Below, one piece after another: positions 22,374 through 31,641 of a DNA stretch of 64,000 nt. Under the pieces are notes generated by a model. The model was not told the origin of the DNA. It was given only the letters and a program-made list of their open reading frames with translations, and searched no databases. The stretch's first letter is position 1; every line of letters starts with the position of its first letter. The position numbers and the translations under genes are program-made. This DNA comes from Triticum aestivum. Its lineage: Eukaryota; Streptophyta; Magnoliopsida; Poales; Poaceae. The stretch is from assembly GCF_018294505.1 (NCBI RefSeq), contig NC_057798.1, forward strand, positions 375,716,189 to 375,780,188, given 5' to 3'.

Positions 22374-23960
22374 CCTTGCGCCATCCACCCTTTTAGCATG
22401 CCTCATGACCCTTTATTCCCTCGCAAACCTAAGCACGTAGTCGCTGACACCTTTGATCTAGCCCTCATAAACCCTAGATCAAAACTAAGGATCAAGCTTA
22501 TCAACGAATGGAATTGGTGTGAGAAGGAGGATGCGTCAAGATTGATCGGATAAGAAGAGCAAGACCCTTCAAGGTTCAGCACTGCAACTATACAAGTGAC
22601 TATATATTTCCCTCTAAAAAACCTCCTAAGTAAATTTCGTGTGTTGAAGATTTACATGCTCTATATATTTACCTCTCATATATGTTCCATACATGCAAGC
22701 TAGATAGTAGGTTAGCCATGAAAAGAAGCGGGATACAACTAGCATTGATGTGTATGCTTTTTGCTCTATATTTAGTGTTAAAACTTTATAAAACCCATAT
22801 AAACTTGTGGCGTGGATACAAAATATCTTATTTGAGTAAATCTAGTAGAATCCTCGGTTCCACAACTCGATTTTGTCGAAGGAAAATCAATCTGACTCCA
22901 AATCCCGACTCTGACTACCTTGTCGCGGACAAGCCCACATCCCACACAAACTGGAATTGTTGGGTCATTAAGAAAGACGCAAGGCCGGAACCGGCAACCA
23001 CGGCAGGAACCAACCCCGTATGATGACAACGGGTACGGGCAGCAACCCAGGCCGGGCAACACCAGTCAAATATAGTTCCCTCCAAAAGTGAAGGACGTTA
23101 ACATGATTTATGCCTCCCATGTCACCAAAAAGGAGCGGAAGTGTGTGCTCCGCAAGGTATACGTCGTGGAGCTCATAGAACCAAAGTATAATCCGTGGTC
23201 AGAAATTCCGATCACATTCAATCATCAAGATCACCCGATGAGTGCCCGCCATGGTAGAAACACGTCATTGGTCCTCGATCCAATGTTGATGGCTTCCACC
23301 TAACCAGGGTCCTCATGGACGGCGGTAGCAGCCTCAACCTGATATACGCCGACACATTAAAAAAGATGCAGCTCGACTCTGCCCAGTAAGACCAAATTCA
23401 AGGGAATCATCCCCAGCATGGAGGCCCGTGTACTGGCAGGGTCACGCTTGATTTAGTATTCGGCACCCTTGATAACTACCATATCGAGGACCCCAGCTTC
23501 GATGTAGTCCCTTTTAGGAGTGGCTACCATGCACTGCTCGAATGGACGACATTGACATCATTTCATGTCCCGCACTACGCGTATATGAAACTGAAGATGT
23601 CAGACCCTAAGGGCGTCATCACAATCTGCGGCAATGCAGAACGATCGCTCCAAACCAAGGAGCAGACCACCGCATTTGAGGTCGAAGCTCAAGCTGACGA
23701 GGAGTTATTTAGAACCAAGGTCAGGCTAGACGATTCTAACCCCACAAAGTGTCTTAGGACAACACCTGATAACTCTATCGGTAACCCTGACACACATTAG
23801 ATACACTTTGAGGACCGGCCAATGGCTACCTCTGCTGGATCTGACCTAGACCCCAAATAGGAAGGCGTGCTCCACGACCTCCAACGTGAGAATGGGGATG
23901 CTTTTCCTCAGCACTAAACAAATGTGCCATAAACCCCATGGGAGTCGGCGAAGCACACCC
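22374..23960 (+). pseudogene. Decayed Gypsy gag-end and protease region (outer element)
   Basis: Continuation of the outer Gypsy copy after the Copia insertion. A stretch near 23150-23290 resembles the segment just before the protease of the Gypsy element at 62800-62950 (PITF..DHP..). A MDGGSSLN-type protease motif follows near 23317, then a KMSDPKGVIT-like segment near 23595. Stops and frame changes are frequent. Reverse transcriptase was not seen before the similarity stops near 23960. Confidence 0.5.
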
Positions 23961-24005
23961 CTAACATGGTACACGGCCCGAGGCCAGAAGAATGGGCATC
24001 ATGAT

Positions 24006-24344
24006 TTATGACAGACCTCGAAGCCTAGGCATTAGGCTTTGGGCAAAAAAAACCTCCAAGCTATCCCTGGTCGGTTTGATCCAAGATGTCCAAATTTCAG
24101 ACAGGGTGTCAAACCCAGTCATGGTACAAAGCAGGTATAAACCCTGGTACCATTTCATTAAAATCGCAATCAGCACATGCCTAAAGGAATCACTTCCCTG
24201 TGACATATCGGACAAGTATTCAGTATAACGCTCAGGCACTATATCCTTGGCTTTCTGGACACATACTCTGTACATCACCAGTGCAACCTCATGGGGCCTA
24301 GTCGGGGCTTGGCCTCCCCCACCGTTTCCCATGATCGTCCTCAC
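24006..24344 (-). CDS. Antisense ORF of unknown function
   Basis: An open frame of 112 aa on the minus strand lies just after the recognisable Gypsy pol remnant of the outer element. The composition looks protein-like (balanced hydrophobic and charged residues, two Trp, a GNGGGG run near the start), but I recognise no domain. Antisense extra frames are known beside the pol gene of some Tat-lineage Gypsy elements, so it may be such a frame. It could equally be a gene fragment or chance. Confidence 0.25.
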   Translation of the reverse strand: MRTIMGNGGGGQAPTRPHEVALVMYRVCVQKAKDIVPERYTEYLSDMSQGSDSFRHVLIAILMKWYQGLYLLCTMTGFDTLSEIWTSWIKPTRDSLEVFFAQSLMPRLRGLS

Positions 24345-25109
24345 TTCCCTTCCATGCCCTTTGGGCTACGGAATGCATCGGATGCCTATCAATGGCAGAT
24401 TAGGTCACCATATGTGGACCCCCTGCCCTGAATCCGTCGAATTTGACTCGATCGGTCCTCACGAACGGCGTACCTACCGGCGCAACGCCGGTGAACTGGC
24501 AAGGAGGTGTGGTTGTTCGTCGGTGGCATAGTCACGGAGTTCATGAGCGGGAGAGGTTAGTGTTCAATCCCTAACAACCGCCTTGTATAACCGCCCAAAC
24601 TAGATGGGCCAACGAAAGGCTGCCGAAAGGCCGAGGAGGATGGAGATAAGTCCCATGAGGCACGTGGCATGCATGAAAAATGGTGAGTCCTTGGTGTGGA
24701 AGAGACCCCATGTTGCTCAAAGGATTGCAACAAGGGCCATGTTGCAAAACTGGGCTATGGTTTGGGTTGCTTCGGGTTGTCTGATGCGCGCGGAGAGATC
24801 AGCAGGGTGAACATAGGTGTTTCCGTTCAATTAGCGGGTACAGAAGCAAACCTTTACGTTTTCATGTCCAACATCCACGCCCGTTTTTACCAAGAACGAG
24901 AGCTTGGAATTTTCTACTGGTTGTACCATCACCGGCACCGTCAAGAGATACAATCAAGAGCGCAGCTGGCAAAAAGTTACAAATAACAGCAAAAATCTTG
25001 CAGCACCCCTAAAAACTGTAACTTTTGGCAGCAAACTGTCCGGTAAGATCCAGGGTTTATACCAGTGCTGTCAGTAACGAACTGTAACTTTGGCAGGAAA
25101 TGACAAAGC
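24345..25109. other. Unassigned stretch upstream of the kinase gene
   Basis: No gene was recognised. Bases 24710-24760 carry TTGCAAC words like those at 4345-4590, suggesting a DNA transposon relic. Confidence 0.3.
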
Positions 25110-25155
25110 ACATTTAGTGATCTAAACACTCTTATATTAGTTTACAGAGGGAGTA
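25110..25155. mobile_element. Stowaway MITE end, truncated
   Basis: The sequence ACACTCTTATATTAG followed by the terminal GAGGGAGTA (ending 25155) matches one end of Triticeae Stowaway elements of the Athos type. The other end was not found. Confidence 0.5.
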
Positions 25156-25340
25156 CTAGATTACTAGAGGCGTGTCCCTAAACAACTCAGCCGTCGCGCC
25201 ATTGGACGCGCGTGCGGACAGGACACCAAGCCGCCCTTGCAATTTCGTTCCATGCGTCACCTTCGTCTTCCTCCTCCCCGTCCCTTTCTCCTCGACGAAA
25301 CATGTCGCCATTAGATGCGACTTGTTAGTGCACCCACTAC

Positions 25341-25348
25341 ATATATAA
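25341..25348 (+). promoter_or_regulatory. TATA-like box of the kinase gene
   Basis: ATATATAA lies about 120 bases upstream of the start codon at 25470. The spacing leaves room for a 5' leader of about 90-100 bases. No experimental support. Confidence 0.45.
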
Positions 25349-25469
25349 CAAAGCTGCAGTCACCAATCGAGCTGCATCATTTGGTAGGGAGAGCTTAGAA
25401 GGAGGAGAAGAGCATATACCTACCTTTGTCTGTCTGGGTCTGGGGTAGCCAACCAAGGAGGGAGGGAGG

Positions 25470-27616
25470 ATGCAGCGGTATACCACTAGGGACATATGGG
25501 AGATGGAGGACCGCCAGAGCCCGCGCATGGGTTGCAGCGTCGTCCTCGGCGTTGACGGTGGCGCCAGCAACACCGTCTGCGTCTGCATCCCGGCCGCCAT
25601 GCCCTTCGCCGACCCGCTCCCCGTCCTCGCCCGCGCTGTCGCCGGATGCTCCAACCAGAACTCCGTAGGAGGTACTCCTAGCACCACCATCCCCACCTGG
25701 CATCCAACGATCACATCAACGCTGGCCTGGCCTGGATTCCACCTGATAATTTTTTTTGGCTTGAAATTCTTCAGAGGACAAGGCGAGGGAGACGCTGGAG
25801 CGAGTGATGGCGCAGGCTCTCCACAAGGCTCGCCGGAGACGATCAAACGTGTGCGCGGTCTGCTTGGCCGTGGCCGGCGTCAACCACCCCATCGACCAGC
25901 ACAGAATGCTGGACTGGCTCAGGTGCTTATCTGTTACTCCCTTCATTCCAAATTACTCGTCGTGGTTTTAGTTCATGAACTAAAACCACGACGAGTAATT
26001 TGTAACGGAGGGAGTACCTGCTGCCAAGAAATCCGCAGGGGAAACTGAAATTAACATCTGCCTGTTCCAGGGAGATTTTCCCCAGCCATGTGAAGCTGTT
26101 CGTGGAGAACGACGCAGTGGCGGCACTGGCCAGCGGCACCATGGGCAAGCTCCACGGTTGCGTGCTCATCGCAGGGACAGGGACAATAGCCTACGGTTTC
26201 ACCAGTGACGGCAGGGAAGCTCGGGCAGCTGGTGCAGGGCCGGTCCTAGGTGACTGGGGAAGGTTGGACACACACCTCTAACTTCTTCTCTATCTTTTAA
26301 CTCCATGGTAGCACTATATCTTTTAAGCGGAGGAAACTGGTTAAGAAGCAACTACTGAAGCTGATTTCTGGTTGTTGCGGCACTATATATTGCAGTGGCT
26401 ATGGGATTTCAGCACAAGCATTGACAGCAGTTGTGAGGGCCTATGATGGCAGGGGTCCTGAAACAGTACTCACAAACAACATCCTTGACTTCCTTGGACT
26501 CGCATCGCCGGATGAACTGATAGGGTAAATATCCTTTTGAATCGACCAATTTGTTTGATTTTACTTCATGTGAAAACAAGTGCAAGTCTGTTTCAGTTAC
26601 TTGGCTCTTAAAGAGTTCGGTTACCAATTGAAAAACCCTACTAAAATAGCCGTATGCTGACATTATGTTAGCTGAAGCAAAATGTTGACTAAGATTGGAG
26701 AGCACCAAATGAAAAACTGCAATAATATGCTACCATGAAAATTGCAACAACTGCTTACCTATTCACTTTTTTCATGGCAGTTGGACATATGAAGACCAAT
26801 CTTGGGCACGCATCGCTGACATTCTCCCTGTTGTGGTACAATCTGCCGAAGCCGGCGATGAAGTAGCAAACAAGATCTTGCACAATTCAGTTGGTGAACT
26901 AGCTTCCAGTGTCAAGACTGTAGTGCAGAGACTTGCGCTGAGTGGGGAAGGTGAAATAGGGACTTCCTTCTGAATGACATGCATAACAGGCCTTGCCACA
27001 AACATATAGGCCACTTGCCATAAAAAATGGCAAATAGAAAATAAATTCCGTGTCCTCACAAAAAATTGAATGTCTTAATCCTCTGTATTTGCTTATCTCC
27101 GGAACAAAGATTTCAACATGTTTCTGACCTTCTAATTTTGCAGACGGAAAAGATCTATTCCCTCTTGTTATGGTCGGTAAAGTTCTTGAGGCAAACAAGA
27201 GGTGGGACATTGGAAAGGAAGTGATAAATTGTGTTACCAAGACTTATCCAGGGGCATATCCAATACATCCCGAGGTGAGCCAGACTATAAACACACCATG
27301 TATCTACCATAATGCCTTTTTGGAAATATTCTGCCGATTCCGCCATCTCTAATTAAATGATTGATGTGAAAAAACATGCCAGAGAAGATTTTAGTTGCAT
27401 CAGGAATAAAGTTAAGCATTAGTTTAAAAAGTTGAAGAAATGGTGTTGAGCTCAGGAATGAATTTCTTCAGATCCTGAGACAAAGGTCCAAAATAATTCT
27501 CATAGAAAGCTTATGTTTGTTTCTACCTGCAGGTGGAACCAGCTGTTGGTGCAGCATTACTAGCATGGAATGCTATAGCAAGTGAATTGGATGGTGATCT
27601 TAGGGCTGCTGCTTAA
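25470..27616 (+). CDS. NAGK: N-acetyl-D-glucosamine kinase (BadF/BadG/BcrA/BcrD ATPase family)
   Basis: Seven exons: 25470-25671, 25775-25922, 26071-26262, 26396-26524, 26781-26950, 27144-27274, 27533-27616. All introns are GT-AG, phases agree, and the protein has 351 aa, close to the plant family length. The family phosphorylates GlcNAc to GlcNAc-6-phosphate for salvage into UDP-GlcNAc, probably in the cytosol. Visible motifs: phosphate loop GVDGGASNT (Asp29), END with Asp131 at the expected catalytic position, GTGTIAYGF (152-160), and GDWGSGYGI (177-185). The start is chosen because plant homologues also begin M-x-R-Y with an IWE segment. One oddity is GKVL in exon 6, where I recall GGVL in relatives. 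Intron 2 carries a Stowaway MITE. The gene looks intact. A wider sugar-kinase role cannot be ruled out. Confidence 0.9.
25935..26016. mobile_element. Stowaway MITE in intron 2 of the kinase gene
   Basis: An 82-base near-perfect palindrome runs from TACTCCCTTCATTCC to GGAGGGAGTA with TA at both ends, as expected for Tc1/Mariner Stowaway elements. It starts 12 bases after the intron 2 splice donor. Its arms are almost fully complementary, so the transcript could form a short hairpin. Confidence 0.85.
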
Positions 27617-28503
27617 AGTGCTCAGCACTTATTTCTCCTACCACATTCATGTAAATTATGTTTGTGTCACACTATCACCTAGTGTTTTGCATTTGTTGTA
27701 GCAAGTTATTTTGAATGTGTTGTAATGTCTTAAAGAAGGTTTATATCTCAAATATGTGAAAAGGGAAAGAAAGTATACTAGTTTAGCTGAAGGTTTTTTC
27801 GACACAAAAGTTGCAAAAAAAAAAAAGAAATGTAGATGATTTTGTCCTCTGTTAGATCTTGCTCCGAATGACCTAAAGTTCAGTACGACACGTGCTGAAA
27901 GATACTCCCTTCGTCCCAAAATAAGTGTGGCTGACTTGATACAACTCTGGGTGGTTCACAAATACGACCAGTAAGCATAACATCACTTGACTCAGACTAA
28001 GACAAATGTTGCTCAAGCAAACATGACTGCAGTGACTAGTACGCACAAACAGAACATAACATTTATATCCCACGTAGAGTCGAAATGACTAACAAAAATG
28101 TTAATTAGAGGGCGCTACTTTCAACAGTCATCAGCCGCCAAGAATTCTTGCAACAAAATACTTTACCCGGATGCCCGAAAGAGAGACATATAGGTACTTC
28201 AAAGTGAACAAAATAAGCCAAATGGCAGGCACTTGCCTCAAATGCGGTCAATTATTGCTCAGGCAAACATCAAAACAATGACAGTCATATCAATCAACCA
28301 CATACATTGCTCAGGTACATGTTAACTATGTAACTTCAACAACTTATTAATAAATAAAAAAGCACTTCTATCATGACTAACAACTAGACAACTTGGTACA
28401 TTTCGAAATACAATCATTTGTTGAAACAATAGCTTCCTCCACAATCACCCAAGATGGTACATCAGTATATTACATATAGGATTATTATGGCCATTAGTAA
28501 AAC
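27617..28503. other. 3' region of the kinase gene and intergenic DNA
   Basis: The first 200-300 bases are presumably 3' UTR. At 27904-27950 lies one end of a Stowaway-like element (CTCCCTTCGTCCCAAAATAAG), truncated. Nothing else was recognised. Confidence 0.4.
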
Positions 28504-28570
28504 TACTCCCTCCGTCCCATAATGTAAGACGTTTTTTGACACTACACTACATTATGGGACGGAGGGAGTA
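28504..28570. mobile_element. Short Stowaway MITE
   Basis: A 67-base element opening TACTCCCTCCGTCCCATAATG and closing with the inverted copy CATTATGGGACGGAGGGAGTA, with TA at both ends. It is an internally shortened Athos-type copy. Confidence 0.85.
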
Positions 28571-29410
28571 GAATTTTAATAAAAGGGGGAAAAAACTAAG
28601 GTACACCGCGTTTATGTATCGTGATGTTAGGGGGAAAAACTACAGGATAAACAATACATGTCATATAAGAACACCCTCATGTATATACAAATTGCCGGCA
28701 AAAATACTATCACCCTCTCATATTATATGAATTAAGCATGCCGTAAATGTCATTCAATATTCCCCCGCAAAAAGATGACATTCAATATTCACATATACAT
28801 ACACAATACAATATGTGAATATACCATCTGCAGAGTGGCAAACTATGAAACAACTGAACAAAGTATTCACATTTTGTTTAGCCATATGCGTATAGAAATC
28901 AGAAAGCTATGCGCAGTGCACCTAGCTTCTATTTATAACCCCTGGCTTTCAACATTCAGTCTGATAGACTCATACAACTTCATAATAGCCAATTTGGTCA
29001 GATACTTTTAGTAGGATATTGTTTACTCCATCATGACTTCAATAGCTTTCTAGCACCTCCTAAGCCTCTCCCAACAAAATTTAGAACCTACATATCTGTG
29101 AAATGCCAAAGGTAAATCAATTGTAAGCACCAATCAGCCTTCATACACATAATCAGTTGTGATGGAACATAAATGATGAGTTAATGACTAAAATTTAGAG
29201 CAGTGATTTATTAGGACTTGAGTCCACAGTGGCGGAGCCAGAAAAAATTGGTTAGGGGGGGCAACTGAGGCTAAAACAGGTTGGGGAGGGCCAACAATGA
29301 GCTTTTAGCAGCAAATGATCACTAAACATGTACTGTTCATAAGCAAATTAGCAGTAAATCACCACTGTGTAACCCTAAGGCACTGGTCATACATTGTCTA
29401 TTCAAAAAGT
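28571..29410. other. Intergenic DNA without recognised genes
   Basis: AT-rich. At about 29227 a CAGTGGCGGAGCCAGA word resembles the end of a hAT-type MITE, but no partner end was found. A G run lies at 29425-29439. Confidence 0.3.
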
Positions 29411-30800
29411 GTGGCAGTGAAGAGGGGGGGGGGGGGGGTCTTCGAGGAAACACAAAAGCCTTGTCTTTGGACTCAATGATAGAAGAAGAGTTTATACAAG
29501 AAAACAGACGAGCACACCCGATGTTACAACACAACGCTACTAAACGCCAGCAGTATCAACAGCCGGGAACAACGCAGCTAGGCCGCTTGCGCCCGTCGTT
29601 GCCCAATGTCTGGCTTCCATCCTAATCGTGTCAAGGAGGCTAGATAGGATGAGTTGGGCGCTGACGGAGATGGCTGCATTGTGGTGCTTCTAGATGCACC
29701 AAGCCACCAGCATGATGGCACGACGTGCCCTTTCGGGCCAAGGTCTGGAGTGAGAGGCAAGTAGCCAGCCACCAGTCCATGAAGATATCCCCTGCCTCGG
29801 GAGGTCGAGCCGTCAATCGGACCTAGAAAAGCACCTCGTCTCCGTAGTCTGATCCCCTGCCACACCGTGTGCGTGAAGGAGCAGCCTGTGAGTGTTGAAA
29901 TATATTGCCCGCCTCTCTACATCAGTTCAGACTTTTGGATGAACTAGCTGGAGCATGAATTCAAAATGGTATCAGAGCCAAGAGGTCTTGAGTTCAAGAC
30001 TCTGCCAACGTAGTATTAAATAAAAAAGATTATGCGGTCGTCGATCCCACATCTAAGGACTAAAACAGCCTAGACGTGAGGGGTGTTAAGCTTCACAAAC
30101 CAGCCAACGCAAACAAAAGTCCAAACTGGTGGAAAGGGCTAGGCAATCCACATATATACTTTAACACCCCGTCTCACGTGTGACGCGGGAAGTTAACATG
30201 TGGATAGACTCAGAGGTATGGCTCAAGAGGCCTATATGTGGACACAAATGGGGGCAACAACAATTTTTGGATAATTGCGAAAGCCGGGATTTGAACTCAA
30301 GACCTTAGCTCTGATACCATGTTAAGCTTCATGCACTAACCAACACAACCAAAAGTCTGAATTGATGGAAAGGGCTAGGCAATCCAGATATACAACAAGG
30401 GGGAGTGTTGAAATATATTGCCCGCCTCTCTACATCAGTTCGGATTTTTGGATGAACTGGCCGGAGCATGAATTCAATAGTGAGGAGATGAGCCATCGTC
30501 TCCATAGTCTGATCACATATGACGCAACAGGGTGCTGCTGCAGACCACGGCGCGCCAGGCGCTCGGAGTCCAGCAACGATCTGGGCAAGCCATTCACAAG
30601 AGCTTGACCCTGGGGGGGGGGGGGGGGCACGACCTCCAGTCCAGCCTCCACAAGCTTGAGCCGATAGCCCCCTGAAAGAGGGTGACGTAGCAACTCCTGA
30701 ATGTATACTGGCAGTCGAGTGTCCAACGCCACTGGAGTACATCCGGGAAGGTGGAAAGTTGCACCAAGCGCACTAGCCACCAGAACCGGATGTATTGCCA
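29411..30800 (-). mobile_element. LINE ORF2 3' fragment, split by a TRIM
   Basis: On the minus strand the pieces 30800-30480 and 29892-29411 encode the end of a LINE reverse transcriptase polyprotein. A CxxC pair with the ET-x-x-HLL pattern of the zinc-binding reverse transcriptase domain lies at about 30535-30484. The following Cys and a VW pair lie just beyond the TRIM, at about 29890-29860. The 3' flank, including a stretch like a LINE 3' UTR (29580-29460), follows. A G run at 30611-30626 breaks the frame. The 5' part of the LINE is absent. Confidence 0.6.
29893..30479 (+). mobile_element. TRIM (terminal-repeat retrotransposon in miniature)
   Basis: Two direct repeats of 74 bases (29893-29966 and 30406-30479) begin TGTTGAAATATATTGCCC. 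The first is followed at once by a perfect initiator-tRNA-Met primer-binding site, TGGTATCAGAGCC (29967-29979). The second is preceded by a purine tract (AAGGGGGAG, 30397-30405). The flanks gtgag (29888-29892) and gtgag (30480-30484) are identical. The whole is 587 bases with no coding capacity, typical of TRIMs. Confidence 0.88.
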
Positions 30801-30850
30801 TAGGGCTTCCTGAATGTCACATAGGGCTCACGGCGCCCCTGATGTCACAT

Positions 30851-31310
30851 AACCAATAGGGGACGCGAATAGCTTTCTGTCACATGGGAAAATATCATAC
30901 GGAAACCAACATTCGATGGAAACCAGTGAAAACCATGAGAAAAAGATGTTTTGAAGTTCTGAAAAAATCTCAAAAAATATGGGATATTAAGAGGGTGATG
31001 TTCTATAGCCATGCAAAATTTCAAGTTCAAATATTTTAATGGATGTGAGCTATGAAAAAGACAAAATCAGCATTGAATAGTGCCAAACAGTAACATCACT
31101 ATTCATTGCTGCATTTATCTTTTTCCTAGTTCGCATCCCATAATGTGTTTTTACTTGAAATTTCACATGACAATAGAATATCATCCTCTTAACATCCCAC
31201 ACTTTTCCAGATTTTGCGAAACTTTCATACATGGTTTCCATGAAGTTTTCTTTGAATGTTGGTTTCCGTATGATATTTTGAGCCACATAGGAACAACCAA
31301 TAGGGGACGC
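30851..31310. repeat. Long imperfect foldback (hairpin MITE-like)
   Basis: Arms of about 190-200 bases (about 30886-31075 and 31091-31290) are inverted copies of each other with scattered changes, joined by a loop of about 14 bases (near 31080). Outside the arms the 16-base word AACCAATAGGGGACGC occurs directly at 30851-30866 and 31295-31310. The structure resembles a Mutator- or foldback-type non-autonomous element. A transcript would form a long hairpin and could feed small-RNA production. Confidence 0.75.
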
Positions 31311-31641
31311 TCTTTGGGCACGCTTCAGGGCTGCACATGAACTTCGGGATTTTGAGGTGACTAAACGAATCTACAGTAGCATGCCACACATTCATCCTGA
31401 CAGATTAGAGAATGTTGCTAGCTGGTTATGATTAATAATCATATTTGGCCCATACAAGCAGTTAACAAGTTTCAGTGTAATATATGAATATTAAGTACCT
31501 ACCAGTTAATGATAAGTTAGTTTCAAATGGATATCTATAGGAAATCTAATCAATTGGGTTGGAGTGTTCACTTGAATGTACAACTTGAACACATCCATTT
31601 AGTGCAAGATAAGAAAGGTTATCTCACCTAGCAGCTCCAAC
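31311..31641. other. 3' flank of the coiled-coil gene
   Basis: Probably the 3' UTR and downstream DNA of the minus-strand gene that ends at 31642. No other feature was recognised. Confidence 0.35.

Larger units (their letters stand above)
4960..23960 (+). mobile_element. Old Gypsy retrotransposon, interrupted twice (outer element)
   Basis: Pieces at about 4960-5857, 11834-13602 and 22374-23960 read as one Gypsy element on the plus strand. The first piece holds LTR-like and leader sequence (TTGGTGGCCC near 5313 where a primer-binding site is expected). The second is a gag region. The third has an aspartic protease stretch resembling that of the Gypsy element at the end of the window (a MDGGSSLN-type motif near 23317). 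It is split by a solo LTR (5858-11833) and a Copia element (13603-22373). The frames are full of stops and shifts. The Tat-like lineage is my inference from the protease motif. The start at 4960 and end at 23960 are approximate, and no 3' LTR was seen. Confidence 0.55.
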
